NCBI RefSeq assembly: GCF_036231355.1
Contig: NZ_CP109496.1
Coordinates: 2,542,001-2,606,000, forward strand
Reading direction: 5' to 3'
DNA from: Streptomyces sp. NBC_01431
GTDB taxonomy: Bacteria; Actinomycetota; Actinomycetes; Streptomycetales; Streptomycetaceae
Length of the DNA: 64,000 bases
Shown here: piece after piece, positions 8,657 to 20,887 of the stretch
How positions within the stretch are numbered: position 1 is the stretch's first letter
Layout of the letters: the number at the start of each line of letters is the position of its first letter
Translations under genes and position numbers: made by a program
Notes under the pieces: generated by a model
The model's database searches: none
The model's input: the letters and a program-made list of their open reading frames with translations, nothing else
Told to the model about the DNA's origin: nothing

Positions 8657-10780
8657 TCACTGGACGGGCTGGCCGGAGTTGTGGTCGGCCTCGGCTTCCG
8701 CCCGCGCCGCCGCGGCGGCCGCTATCTCGGCGGGCCGGTGCCAGCCGGAGTCGCCCCGGGCCAGCAGCCACGCCGTCGCCTCGGCCGGCGGCATCGCCGC
8801 GGCCACCAGCCACCCCTGCACCGCATCACAGCCCAGGTCCCGCAGCCGCTCCCACGTCTCGTCGTCCTCGACGCCTTCCGCGACCACCAACAGGCCGAGG
8901 GAATGGGCGAGATCGACGGTGCAGCGCACGATTTCCGCGTCCTCGTTGTCGACGGCGAGCCGGGCGACGAACGAGCGGTCGATCTTGAGCTCGCTGACCG
9001 GCAGCCGCCGCAGATGCACCAGTGACGAGTACCCCGTACCGAAGTCGTCGAGCGACATCTTCACTCCGTGGGCGGTGAGCCCGGCCAGGGTGTCCGCTGC
9101 GCGCTGCGGGTCCTCAAGGAGGACGTGTTCCGTTATCTCCAACTGGAGCGCACCGGCCGGGACGCCGTACCGGGCCAGCCGGGCCGCGACGGACCCCGCG
9201 AAGCCCGGCGTGTGGACGTCGCGCGGGGAGACGTTGACGGCGACCGGCACGTTGAGACCCTGCGCGCGCCACCGCGCCACCTGGGCGAGGGCGGTGTCCA
9301 GGACGTACTCGGTGAGGTGCGGCATCAGACCGCTGGACTCGGCGATGGCGATGAACTCGTCGGGAGGGACCCGCCCACGCTCCGGGTGCACCCAGCGCAC
9401 CAGTGCTTCGAGCCCGGCCACCTGGCCATCGAACTGGACCTTCGGCTGGTAGTGCAGCTCCACGTCGCCGGCGTCCAGCGCCCGCCGCAGATCGCCCAAC
9501 AGGCCCAGACGGTCAGGGGTGTTGGAGTCCCGCTTGGACTCGTACACCTCCACGCCCGTACGGTCCCGCTTGGCCTGGTACATGGCGACGTCGGCCCGGC
9601 GCAGTAGCCCCTCGGCGTCCAGCGCGTGGTCGGGAAAGAGCGCGACGCCGGCGCTGGCCTCCAGGACGAGGGTCAGCCCGTCCAGGTCGAGCGGTGAGGA
9701 CAGCTCCGCGACCAGGCCGCGGGCTATCCGCATGGCGCTGGTCGCGGAGTCGCAGACGGGCAGCAGCACGGCGAACTCGTCGCCGCCGAGCCGGGCCGCC
9801 TCGGCTCCGCGCGGCAGCGCGGTCTTGAGCCGTTCGGCTATCTGGAGGAGCAGGCGGTCTCCGGCGAGGTGTCCGAGGGTGTCGTTGACCGAGCGGAAGC
9901 GGTCGAGGTCTATCAGGACGAGCGCGGAACGGGTGCCGCCGCTCTCCGCCTCCTCCAGGGCCGTCCAGGTGCGTTCCAGGAGCCACTGGCGGTTGGGGAG
10001 ACCGGTGAGCGGGTCGCGCAGCTGCTCCTCGGCGCGGGCGCGGGCGATCCACAGCGTCGAGTCGAGGGCGACGAGCGGCACCGCGAACAGCGGCAGCAGC
10101 ACGGGCACCGACATGGCGACGACGCAGATCAGCGGGGCGATCCCGAGCAGCGCGACGGCCACGAGCCCCTGCCTGAGCAGGGCCGTGCGGGCGACCGTGG
10201 GCAGCCCGCCGCCGCGGGGGGCCAGCGCGCACCAGAGCATCATCCTGGTGATGAACAGATAGGTCCCGGCCGCAAGTACGACTTCGGGCACGGTGGTGAT
10301 GCTCCATTGGGTGGGCCACCAGGGGTGCGCGACCGACGGCAGGACGCCGAACGCGGCCAGCACAAGGCCCGCGGCTCCTATGCCCAGGACGTCCACGGCG
10401 CCGTGCAGCAGGCCCTGACGCCAGCGGTTGCGGCGCGCTGCACCCACCAGGACCACCACCGCCAGGCTGACCAGCGCGGCCGGCAGCCAGCCGTACAGCA
10501 GCAGCACGGCGATGGTGAGGGCGGCTCCGGAGCCGGTGCCGCCCCACCAGCGCTCCCGGCCGAGCGCCACCAGGTGGCCCACGATCATGCCGGTGAGGAC
10601 GGCCAGCGACCAGCCCGTGGTCCCGCTCGGGAACAGGGTGCCGCCTTCCTGTATGGCCCGGTAGAGGCCGGTGGCGAGGACTACGCCCGCGAGGCCGGTG
10701 ACGACGGCCGTCAGCCTGGACGAAAAGCCCGTGAACCCGCGCAGCCTCACGGCCGGGGCGGTGCTCTCGGTCGGTTTCAT
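8657..10780 (-). CDS. rmdB: Membrane-bound GGDEF/EAL cyclic-di-GMP enzyme (RmdB-type)
   Basis: A 707-residue protein with six or seven predicted membrane helices in residues 20-250, then a GGDEF domain (DPLTGLPNR near 255, intact RLGGDEF near 330) and an EAL domain (GLEALVRW near 457, DDFGTGYSS further on). The I-site RxxD upstream of GGDEF is absent, so no product inhibition through that site is expected. Location between gatC and ligA and the domain order match SCO5495 RmdB, a c-di-GMP phosphodiesterase affecting morphology and development in S. coelicolor. The ATG at 10780 is chosen for its strong ribosome site (GAGAGGGACGGG); the frame is open for 28 more codons upstream. Both catalytic motifs being intact, cyclase activity cannot be excluded. 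Confidence 0.92.
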   Translation of the reverse strand: MKPTESTAPAVRLRGFTGFSSRLTAVVTGLAGVVLATGLYRAIQEGGTLFPSGTTGWSLAVLTGMIVGHLVALGRERWWGGTGSGAALTIAVLLLYGWLPAALVSLAVVVLVGAARRNRWRQGLLHGAVDVLGIGAAGLVLAAFGVLPSVAHPWWPTQWSITTVPEVVLAAGTYLFITRMMLWCALAPRGGGLPTVARTALLRQGLVAVALLGIAPLICVVAMSVPVLLPLFAVPLVALDSTLWIARARAEEQLRDPLTGLPNRQWLLERTWTALEEAESGGTRSALVLIDLDRFRSVNDTLGHLAGDRLLLQIAERLKTALPRGAEAARLGGDEFAVLLPVCDSATSAMRIARGLVAELSSPLDLDGLTLVLEASAGVALFPDHALDAEGLLRRADVAMYQAKRDRTGVEVYESKRDSNTPDRLGLLGDLRRALDAGDVELHYQPKVQFDGQVAGLEALVRWVHPERGRVPPDEFIAIAESSGLMPHLTEYVLDTALAQVARWRAQGLNVPVAVNVSPRDVHTPGFAGSVAARLARYGVPAGALQLEITEHVLLEDPQRAADTLAGLTAHGVKMSLDDFGTGYSSLVHLRRLPVSELKIDRSFVARLAVDNEDAEIVRCTVDLAHSLGLLVVAEGVEDDETWERLRDLGCDAVQGWLVAAAMPPAEATAWLLARGDSGWHRPAEIAAAAAARAEAEADHNSGQPVQ

Positions 10781-11055
10781 TCCCGTCCCTCTCACAGCCG
10801 GCAGTGCCCGTGCACGCGATGGCCCCGATGTCATGCCACCACGGCTGCGTGCCTTCCCCAACATCTCGACCAGCAGGGGCCATCAGTCGTGCACGACAGG
10901 CGCACATCCCAACAGTAGGCCGCAGAAGGCTCTGCCGGGCAGCGGTCTACAGCTCTTGCCCGAATGCGACCCAGCCACCCACATCGGTCTGCTATGCGCC
11001 GAACGGGTGACTCCGTGCAGCCTCCAGGCCCCCTGTTACTACCCTCCTTTGTGTC

Positions 11056-14308
<3,253 letters not shown>

Positions 14309-14351
14309 CCCGGAAGCGTACGCAACCGGGCGCGGGGCCCGGCCGGGGCGG

Positions 14352-15041
14352 CTACTTGCCGGGGCGCACGGTGAGGTCGTTGACCTCGGCGTCGGCCGGC
14401 AGGTCGATCGCCATGACGATGGTGGTGGCCACCGACTCGGGGTCGATGAACTTCGCCGGGTCGTACTCCTTGCCCTCCTGCGAGTGCACCTTGGCCTGCA
14501 TCGGGCTCGCGGTGCGGCCCGGGTAGACCGAGGTCACCCGGACGCCGGCGGCGTGTTCCTCGTGGCGCAGCGAGTCGGCGAGCGCCTTGAGACCGTGCTT
14601 GGACGCGGCATACGCACCCCATTCCGCATGGGCGTTGAGGCCGGCGCCGGAGTTCACGAAGACCACGTGGCCGCGCGAGGCCCGCAGTTGGGGCAGCATG
14701 TGACGGGTGATCTCGGCGGGCGCGATCAGGTTGACGTTGAGCTGCTGGTGCCAGGTCTTGGGGCGCAGCTCACCGACCGGGCCGAGGTCCACGATGCCCG
14801 CGATGTGCAGCAGCGAGTCGAGGTGGTCCGGCATGGGCTGCTTGTCGAAGGCCCAGGACAGGCGGTCGGGGTCGGCGAGGTCGCCGACGAGGGTGCGGGC
14901 GCCGGGGTAACGGGCCGCGAGCTCCTTGGCGCGTCCGGCGTCGCGCGCGAGCAGGATGAGCTCGTCACCGCGCTCGTGCAGCCGGCGCGCGACGGCCGCG
15001 CCGATGCCGGAACCGGCCCCGGTGATCAGATGAGTAGCCAT
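14352..15041 (-). CDS. Short-chain dehydrogenase/reductase
   Basis: A 229-residue classical SDR. The cofactor motif GAGSGIG is at residues about 7-13, the catalytic Ser is in FVNSGAG, and YAASK supplies the Tyr and Lys. The usual NAG motif is changed to IAG. It should reduce or oxidise a carbonyl or alcohol with NAD(P)(H); substrate unknown. The ATG at 15041 gives the family N-terminus (MATHLITGAG); another ATG three codons earlier is possible and neither has a strong ribosome site. It sits 20 bp after the LOG-family gene on the same strand. Confidence 0.9.
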   Translation of the reverse strand: MATHLITGAGSGIGAAVARRLHERGDELILLARDAGRAKELAARYPGARTLVGDLADPDRLSWAFDKQPMPDHLDSLLHIAGIVDLGPVGELRPKTWHQQLNVNLIAPAEITRHMLPQLRASRGHVVFVNSGAGLNAHAEWGAYAASKHGLKALADSLRHEEHAAGVRVTSVYPGRTASPMQAKVHSQEGKEYDPAKFIDPESVATTIVMAIDLPADAEVNDLTVRPGK

Positions 15042-15061
15042 GCCCGCCATGCTCGCACGGC

Positions 15062-15601
15062 CTACTGGATGCCGAGGGACTCCTCCAGATAGGCCAGCGC
15101 CGCCACGCCGTCCTCGGCGAAGAACACCAGGTCGGTGAGCGGAACGGGCAGAAAGCCCTCTTGCTCCATGCGGTGGAACTGCTGCTTGAGGCCGTCGTAG
15201 AAGCCCGCCGTGTTCAGCAGGACGACCGGCTTGGTGGTCTTGCCGTGCTTCTTCAGTTCAAGGATCTCGGTGGCCTCGTCAAGGGTGCCGGTCCCGCCCA
15301 CCATGATCACTACGGCGTCCGACTTGGCGAGCAGGAGCGCCTTGCGCTCGGCCAGGTCGCCGGCGATGACCATCTCGTCGGCGTTCTCGCGGGCCTTGGC
15401 CGCCAAGAAGTCGACGGAGACCCCGACGAGGCGGCCGCCCGCCTCTTGCACTCCGTCGGCGACAACCTTCATGAGGCCGCTCTCGGAGCCGCCCCACACC
15501 AGGGTGTGCCCGCCCTTGCCGAGCAGTTCGGCGAACTCGCGCGCGGGGCGGGTGTAGCGCTCGTCAAGATCGGCCGCGGAGAGGAAGACGCAAATGTTCA
15601 C
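15062..15601 (-). CDS. LOG family protein (TIGR00730, lysine decarboxylase-like fold)
   Basis: A 179-residue Rossmann-fold protein with the family motif GGTGTLDEATEI (the usual PGGxGTxxE with Val-Gly-Gly in place of Pro-Gly-Gly). LOG proteins hydrolyse cytokinin ribotides or related nucleoside monophosphates and are widely called possible lysine decarboxylases, although they do not decarboxylate lysine. The GTG start at 15601 puts NICVFLSA at the N-terminus, as in the family. It is probably transcribed together with the following SDR. Confidence 0.88.
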   Translation of the reverse strand: MNICVFLSAADLDERYTRPAREFAELLGKGGHTLVWGGSESGLMKVVADGVQEAGGRLVGVSVDFLAAKARENADEMVIAGDLAERKALLLAKSDAVVIMVGGTGTLDEATEILELKKHGKTTKPVVLLNTAGFYDGLKQQFHRMEQEGFLPVPLTDLVFFAEDGVAALAYLEESLGIQ

Positions 15602-15653
15602 CCGCCCACAGTAACGAGGGAAGAAGCGCGGCCCGGCGAGCGCTGCACCTCAT

Positions 15654-15980
15654 ATGACGACAGGACATCGCATCACCGTGGAACAGGGCACCGAGCACGT
15701 ACGGGTCGTACGCGACGGGCAGGTGCTCGCCGAGAGCCGGCGTCCGCTGCTGCTGCGCGAGACGGGGCTCCCGGTCCGCTACTACCTTCCGCCCGAGGAC
15801 GTACGCACCGACCTGCTGACTCCCTCGGACACCCACACCTACTGCCCGTTCAAGGGCACGGCCTCCTACTGGTCGCTGCCGGACGCCCCCGACCTCGTCT
15901 GGTACTACCCCGACCCCAAGCCGGATGTGGCCGAGATCAAGGACCACCTCTGTTTCTACGACGTGGAAACGGTCGGCTAG
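15654..15980 (+). CDS. DUF427 domain protein
   Basis: A 108-residue protein that is a complete single DUF427 domain: RVVRDGQVLAESRRPLLLRE, RYYLPPEDV and THTYCPFKGTASYW are visible. Members are small beta-barrel-like proteins of unknown function, common in actinomycetes. It is convergent with the HelR gene; the two stop codons share the four bases CTAG at 15977-15980. Confidence 0.9.
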   Translation: MTTGHRITVEQGTEHVRVVRDGQVLAESRRPLLLRETGLPVRYYLPPEDVRTDLLTPSDTHTYCPFKGTASYWSLPDAPDLVWYYPDPKPDVAEIKDHLCFYDVETVG

Positions 15981-18142
15981 CTTGTCCGGTTCCCCTCACT
16001 TGTCAGGATGACGAGTTGGCGGGTCGCCCGGGTCATCGCGACATAGCGGTCGACGGCTCCTTCGATGCCCTCGCCGAACGACTGCGGGTCGACGAGGACG
16101 ACCAGGTCGAATTCGAGCCCCTTGGCCAGTTGCGGGGACAGCGACCGGACGCGGGGCGTCGCACGGAACGCGGGATCGCCGATGACGCAGGCGATCCCGT
16201 CGGCGTGTGCGCCGAGCCAGGTGTCGAGGACCGAGTGGAGATCGGCCGCTGATCCATGGACGACGGGGAGGCCGCCGCCGCGGATGGAGGTCGGCACGTT
16301 GGCGTCCGGGAGCACGGCCCGGATGACCGGCTCGGCCTCCGCCATGATCTCTTGCGGCGTACGGTAGTTGACGCTCAGTGAGGCCACGCCGATCCGGTCG
16401 AGGCCGACCCGCTCAAGGCGTTCCTGCCACGACTCCGTGAACCCGTGCCGGGCCTGGGCGCGGTCCCCGACGATGGTGAAGCTCCTTGACGGGCACCGCA
16501 GCAGCAGCATCTGCCACTCCGCGTCGGTCAGTTCCTGCGCCTCGTCCACGACGATGTGCGCGAACGGGCCCGCGAGCAGGTCCGGTTCGGCGCCGGACAG
16601 TCCGCTCTCGTCGATCAGGGTGTCCTGAAGGTCGCGCCCGCGCAGCATCCCCAGCGCGCCCTCGCTCTCGTCGATCTCGACGTTCTGGAGCAGGTCGGAG
16701 ATGACGTCGGCCCGGCGCGCGCGTTCGGCGGCGACGGCGGCCTCGTTGCGGCGCCTGCGCCGGGAGGCCTCCGGGTCACCGAGCCGCTGCCGTGCCGCGT
16801 CCAGGAGCGGCAGGTCGGACACCGTCCAGGCGTGGGCGTCGGCGCGCCGCAACCTGCGCACGTCGTCGGGGCCGAGCCAGGGAGCGCACATCCGCAGATA
16901 GGCGGGCACCGACCACAGGTCGCCGACGAGGTCGGCCGCTTCGAGCAGCGGCCACGCGCTGCCGAAGGCCGTGAGCAGCTCCCTGTTGTGCCGCAGTGAC
17001 GTGCGCAGTTGGTCGTCCGGAGCGTCGCCGTCGTGCTTGTCCATCAGGATCGTCACCAGCTCCTCCAGGATCTGGTCGCGAGCCTCGTTGTGCGGGGTAC
17101 CGGGCGCCGAGTCGAACGCCACGGCCCAGTCGTCGGCGCCCAGGTGGATGTCGGACCAGGGCGTCGTGACCGTCATCCCCTCGGTGGGCGGCTCCTCGTA
17201 GAACCGGACGGCCGTCTCGACCGCCTTCACCAGGTCCGCGGAGGACTTCAGGCGGGCCACCTCCGGGTCGGCCTCGATCGCCGCCGCGGCCCCCTCGGCG
17301 ACAAGGTCCCGCAGGGTGCAGGTCTGTACGCCCTCCTCGCCGAGGCTGGGCAGGACGTCGGATACGTACGCCAGGTAGGGCTGGTGCGGTCCGACGAACA
17401 GCACGCCGCCGCGTCGGTGACCGAGGCGCGGGTCGGAGTGGAGGAGGTAGGCGGAGCGGTGCAGTGCGACGACGGTCTTGCCGGTGCCCGGACCGCCGTC
17501 GACGACGAGGGCGCCGCGCGATCCGGCGCGGATGACAGCGTCCTGGTCGGCCTGGATGGTGCCGAGCACGTCGCGCATCCGGGGCGACCGGTCGCTGCCC
17601 AGGCTTGCGATGAAGGCGGACTGGTCGTCGAGCGCGGCGTGCCCGGCGAACCCGTCCGCGGTGAACACCTCGTCCCAGTAGTCGCTGACCCGGCCGCGGG
17701 TCCAGCGGTACCTGCGTCGGCTCGCCAGACCCATCGGATTGGCATGGGTGGCCCCGAAGAACGGCTCGGCCGCGGGTGAGCGCCAGTCGAGGAGCAGCCT
17801 GTGGCCGGTGCTGTCCGTCAGGCCGAACCGTCCGACGTACACGGGCTCGGGGTCGTCCGCGCCGACCATGCGCCCGAGGCACAGGTCCAGACCGAAGCGG
17901 CGCAGTGCGCGCAGCCGGGACGTCAGCCGGTGGACCTCCATGTCCCGGTCCATCCCTTGGCGGCCGACGCCGCCGGGCGCCTTGAGTTCGGCGTCGAGGC
18001 GGTCGGACAGTTCGGCGATCGTCTGCTCCAGGCACTGCGCGACGGTCGCGAGGTGCTGGTCGTCGGCGGCGATCAGCGCGGGGTCGGCTTTGGGCGAGAG
18101 GCGTTCGGGAAGGTCGAACGCGCTGGTGGTCAGGGGGTTCAC
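15977..18142 (-). CDS. helR: HelR-type RNA polymerase-recycling motor ATPase (HelD family)
   Basis: A 721-residue superfamily-1 helicase-like protein. The N-terminal charged region (about 20-90) can form the coiled-coil arm of HelD proteins. Walker A GGPGTGKTVVALHR is near residue 215, a DEAQELT motif follows in the second half, then VNYRTPQEI and the C-terminal AMTRATRQLVIL motif. HelD/HelR enter the channels of stalled RNA polymerase and release it; HelR is also reported to displace rifamycins. Reasons to call HelR rather than UvrD: the coiled-coil N-terminus, length, and the rifamycin-type palindrome upstream. The GTG start at 18142 has GGAG eight nucleotides before it. The frame stays open to 18604, but that extension is low-complexity and has no family match. 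Confidence 0.88.
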   Translation of the reverse strand: MNPLTTSAFDLPERLSPKADPALIAADDQHLATVAQCLEQTIAELSDRLDAELKAPGGVGRQGMDRDMEVHRLTSRLRALRRFGLDLCLGRMVGADDPEPVYVGRFGLTDSTGHRLLLDWRSPAAEPFFGATHANPMGLASRRRYRWTRGRVSDYWDEVFTADGFAGHAALDDQSAFIASLGSDRSPRMRDVLGTIQADQDAVIRAGSRGALVVDGGPGTGKTVVALHRSAYLLHSDPRLGHRRGGVLFVGPHQPYLAYVSDVLPSLGEEGVQTCTLRDLVAEGAAAAIEADPEVARLKSSADLVKAVETAVRFYEEPPTEGMTVTTPWSDIHLGADDWAVAFDSAPGTPHNEARDQILEELVTILMDKHDGDAPDDQLRTSLRHNRELLTAFGSAWPLLEAADLVGDLWSVPAYLRMCAPWLGPDDVRRLRRADAHAWTVSDLPLLDAARQRLGDPEASRRRRRNEAAVAAERARRADVISDLLQNVEIDESEGALGMLRGRDLQDTLIDESGLSGAEPDLLAGPFAHIVVDEAQELTDAEWQMLLLRCPSRSFTIVGDRAQARHGFTESWQERLERVGLDRIGVASLSVNYRTPQEIMAEAEPVIRAVLPDANVPTSIRGGGLPVVHGSAADLHSVLDTWLGAHADGIACVIGDPAFRATPRVRSLSPQLAKGLEFDLVVLVDPQSFGEGIEGAVDRYVAMTRATRQLVILTSEGNRTS

Positions 18143-18189
18143 GGCATCAGCTCCGATGTGCGGCCGGGTACGGCCACGGCACGCGACAA

Positions 18190-18344
18190 GTGGGTCATGG
18201 GCACATGGGCGGGCCCGTGTTGGCGACGCCGACGTGGGTCGCGCCCACATGTGCCCTGGGCCCGGCGCGGGGATCACATAGGGATCGCAACCACACGCAC
18301 CGGCCCGGGTTCGGCTACGCGGTCGTGGGTCACACCCACATGTG
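18190..18344 (-). repeat. Three related GTGGGTC...CCCACATGTG repeats in the helR leader
   Basis: Three imperfect copies lie between the palindrome at 18463 and the helR start: 18190-18210 (GTGGGTCATGGGCACATGGG), 18234-18256 (GTGGGTCGCGCCCACATGTG then CCC) and 18325-18344 (GTGGGTCACACCCACATGTG). Copies two and three are self-complementary (GTGGG with CCCAC). Their role is unknown; they could act in the DNA as protein sites or in the RNA as alternating hairpins of a long leader. Confidence 0.5.
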
Positions 18345-18462
18345 TCGGTCCACCCGCGGCTCGGCGTCGTCCCGCGACCTGAACGTAGACAACAGCACAC
18401 GCATGTCGCGAACTCCCCCATTTCCGCAGGTTGTGGCCTCGGCCGATGATTCTGCGGCAGGT

Positions 18463-18487
18463 GGGGGGCCTTGCCGCAAGGCCCCCC
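18463..18487 (-). promoter_or_regulatory. Rifamycin-associated element (RAE)-like palindrome upstream of helR
   Basis: A perfect 25-bp palindrome: arms GGGGGGCCTTGC and GCAAGGCCCCCC around a central C. Read on the helR strand it contains CTTGCGGCAAGGCCCC, which matches the RAE described upstream of rifamycin-inactivating genes and helR in actinomycetes (from memory). A TATAGC/CATATA sequence lies just upstream at 18492-18499 and could be a -10 element. The distance to the chosen helR start is about 320 bp, implying a long leader. Confidence 0.75.
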
Positions 18488-18636
18488 GTGCGCTATATGT
18501 TGAGAGTGGAAAGGAGCGGGTACTCCCCTTTCCCTTTTTTTGTTTCCTTGTCCGGTCCGCCGAAGGCCGAAGACCTCCCCATACAGCGGTGACCCACCGC
18601 GCACATCAGGGCAGCGCGAACTCCGTTGTGAACACG

Positions 18637-18657
18637 ACCAGTTGAGACATGACTGGT
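18637..18657. repeat. Inverted repeat ACCAGT/ACTGGT upstream of mnmA-helR intergenic region
   Basis: ACCAGT and ACTGGT are separated by 9 bp, and the partial unit CCAGTTGGGA recurs at 18668-18677, so CCAGTTG-type half sites occur three times within 45 bp. The region lies downstream of mnmA and upstream of the helR palindrome. Possible protein-binding cluster; no regulator is identified. Confidence 0.3.
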
Positions 18658-18754
18658 TGGGACGTGGCCAGTTGGGAAGGTGGCGCGCGCCAGGGCGCCC
18701 ATGAGTGAGCGACCGCCGGAGATCTCCGAACAGTCGCCGTCCTGACGGTCGCGG

Positions 18755-19906
18755 CTAGACCGCTGCCGCGGCCCGCCGCGTCGTCGCGATCGTCGCCGAG
18801 CCCACCACGCGCGTGCCGTCGTACAGCACGATCGCCTGGCCGGGAGCCACGCCGCGGACCGGCTCGGCGAAGCGCACCTGGAGTTCGCCGTCGATCAGCT
18901 CGGCGGTGACCTCGGTCTCGCCGCCGTGGGCGCGCAGCTGCGCAGTGTACGTGCCGGGGCCGGCCGGGGCCGTGCCGCACCAGCGGGGCTTGATCGCGCC
19001 GAGGGCGGTGACGTCGAGGGCCTCGACGGGGCCGACCGTCACCGTGTTGTTGACCGGCGAGATGTCGAGGACGTAGCGGGGCTTGCCGTCGGGCGCCGGG
19101 TGACCGATGCGCAGGCCCTTGCGCTGGCCGATGGTGAAGCCGAAGGCGCCCTCGTGGCTGCCGATCCGCGCACCGGACTCGTCGACGATGTCGCCCTCCG
19201 CCTTGCCCAGGCGGTCGGCGAGGAAGCCCTGGGTGTCGCCGTCGGCGATGAAGCAGATGTCGTGGCTGTCGGGCTTCTTGGCGACGGCCAGGCCCCGGCG
19301 CTCGGCCTCGGCGCGGATCTCGTCCTTGGTGGTGAGGGTGTCACCGAGCGGGAACATCGCGTGGGCGAGCTGGCGCTCGTCCAGGACGCCGAGCACGTAC
19401 GACTGGTCCTTGGCCATGTCGGAGGCGCGGTGCAGTTCGCGGCTGCCGTCCTCGTTCAGGACGACGGTGGCGTAGTGGCCCGTGCACACCGCGTCGAAGC
19501 CGAGCGCGAGGGCCTTGTCGAGCAGCGCCGCGAACTTGATCTTCTCGTTGCAGCGCAGGCACGGGTTCGGGGTGCGGCCCGCCTCGTACTCGGCGATGAA
19601 GTCCTCCACGACGTCCTCGCGGAAGCGCTCCGCCAGGTCCCAGACGTAGAAGGGGATGCCGATGACGTCCGCGGCGCGGCGGGCGTCGCGGGAGTCCTCG
19701 ATGGTGCAGCAGCCGCGGGCTCCGGTGCGGAAGGACTGCGGGTTGGCGGAGAGCGCCAGGTGCACACCGGTGACGTCGTGCCCCGCCTCGGCGGCGCGGG
19801 CGGCGGCGACGGCGGAGTCCACGCCGCCGGACATGGCGGCGAGCACCTTGAGCGGGCGCTGGGGGGTCGTCGGCTGCGTCATCGGGGAAGGCGAGGTCTC
19901 AGTCAT
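18755..19906 (-). CDS. mnmA: tRNA-specific 2-thiouridylase MnmA
   Basis: A 383-residue protein with the PP-loop [11 protein letters not shown] near the N-terminus, the cysteine pair region ([12 protein letters not shown] and [10 protein letters not shown]) that carries sulfur, and the C-terminal beta-barrel. It makes 2-thiouridine at position 34 of Lys, Glu and Gln tRNAs, adenylating the uridine and transferring persulfide sulfur. A cysteine desulfurase gene lies 1 kb upstream on the same strand, the natural sulfur donor. ATG 19906 is preceded by GGTGAAG; an ATG eight codons later would also fit and gives the usual length of about 376. Confidence 0.96.
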   Translation of the reverse strand: MTETSPSPMTQPTTPQRPLKVLAAMSGGVDSAVAAARAAEAGHDVTGVHLALSANPQSFRTGARGCCTIEDSRDARRAADVIGIPFYVWDLAERFREDVVEDFIAEYEAGRTPNPCLRCNEKIKFAALLDKALALGFDAVCTGHYATVVLNEDGSRELHRASDMAKDQSYVLGVLDERQLAHAMFPLGDTLTTKDEIRAEAERRGLAVAKKPDSHDICFIADGDTQGFLADRLGKAEGDIVDESGARIGSHEGAFGFTIGQRKGLRIGHPAPDGKPRYVLDISPVNNTVTVGPVEALDVTALGAIKPRWCGTAPAGPGTYTAQLRAHGGETEVTAELIDGELQVRFAEPVRGVAPGQAIVLYDGTRVVGSATIATTRRAAAAV

Positions 19907-20013
19907 AGCTTCACCAGGGTACGTGGCATCGGGAACCGCGGGCGCGGGAGTATCCGTTGTCATCGTGAGGGGCTTCAAGGGGAGCGGTACGGGGAGCGAC
20001 GGGGGCGGGGCGG

Positions 20014-20622
20014 ATGGCGGTGAGTCGCAGGGGGTTACTGATCGGCGGCGGGGTGGTGGCGATCGGGACGATCGGCTACCTGAACGCGCCGGCGGCACGG
20101 CCGCAACGGCCCCGCAAGGCCGGCGCCGTGGACTACGCGGGCGCCGACTGGGTGGCGGCCGCGTCGGCGAACTGGCGGCGGGCGAACCGGCCGGACGACT
20201 TCGCCGTCGACCGGGTGGTGATCCATGTCGTGCAGGGCAATTATCAGACCGCCCTTCAGGTGTTCCAGGACCCGGATCACGGGGCGGCGGCGCACTATGT
20301 GGTGCGTAAGGACGGGCACCTGGCGCAGACCGTCCGCGAGCTTGACGTGGCCTTCCACGCGGGCAACCGGAAGTACAACGAGCGCAGTGTCGGCATAGAG
20401 CACGAGGGGTTCGTGGACGAGGCGTCGTCCTTCACGGACGCCATGTACGCGTCCTCGGCGCGGCTCACGGCAGCGATATGCGCCCGCTACCGCATGGCCG
20501 TGGACCGGACCCACATCATCGGGCACGCGGAGGTGCCCGGGACCGATCACACCGACCCGGGTCCGCACTGGGACTGGGACCGCTACCTGCGCCTGGTCGG
20601 AGCGGCCCACGCGACCCCCTGA
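20014..20622 (+). CDS. Exported N-acetylmuramoyl-L-alanine amidase (Amidase_2)
   Basis: A 202-residue protein with a Tat-like signal (SRRGLL then a glycine-rich hydrophobic stretch to about residue 24). The amidase_2/PGRP fold is shown by the zinc ligands in [10 protein letters not shown] and [12 protein letters not shown], and by [11 protein letters not shown] and [10 protein letters not shown]. It should cleave the bond between muramic acid and L-alanine in peptidoglycan, after export. It is divergent from mnmA with about 107 bp between starts, and stands alone on the plus strand. Confidence 0.92.
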   Translation: MAVSRRGLLIGGGVVAIGTIGYLNAPAARPQRPRKAGAVDYAGADWVAAASANWRRANRPDDFAVDRVVIHVVQGNYQTALQVFQDPDHGAAAHYVVRKDGHLAQTVRELDVAFHAGNRKYNERSVGIEHEGFVDEASSFTDAMYASSARLTAAICARYRMAVDRTHIIGHAEVPGTDHTDPGPHWDWDRYLRLVGAAHATP

Positions 20623-20634
20623 CCGGCCGACCCC

Positions 20635-20880
20635 GGACTGACGGCCGCGCGGGCGGGGGCCGCGGACTGCGAGCCTGTGGACTGCGGGCACACGGCTTGC
20701 GGACTGCGGGTACCCGGGCTTGCGGGCTGCGCCAGCTGCGGCATGCCCACCACCAGATTGCGGACATGCGGGCTGCCCGCGGCGGGCTTGCCGACCGGAG
20801 GTTCGGGTTTGCGAGCCGCGACCTACGGACTTGCGGACCGACTGGGACCGGCTGACGACCGACTGCGGGCCGCCGGCTGA
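20635..20880. repeat. Degenerate GGACTGCGGG-type repeats between two converging genes
   Basis: No gene is credible here. The stretch holds many diverged copies of a TGCGGACTGCGGG unit (for instance around 20663, 20683, 20698 and 20760), all on the plus strand, mixed with TTGCGGGCT variants. It lies between the amidase and cysteine desulfurase stops. It may be an expanded simple repeat without function. Confidence 0.5.
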
Positions 20881-20887
20881 GGTCCGC

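Noticed and set aside
18143..18604. N-terminal extension of helR reaching 18604
   Set aside because: The frame is open but low-complexity, passes through the palindrome, and lacks HelD-family similarity; the GTG at 18142 has a good ribosome site.
20635..20880. CRISPR array
   Set aside because: The repeats are short, diverged and without regular unique spacers, and no cas genes are present.
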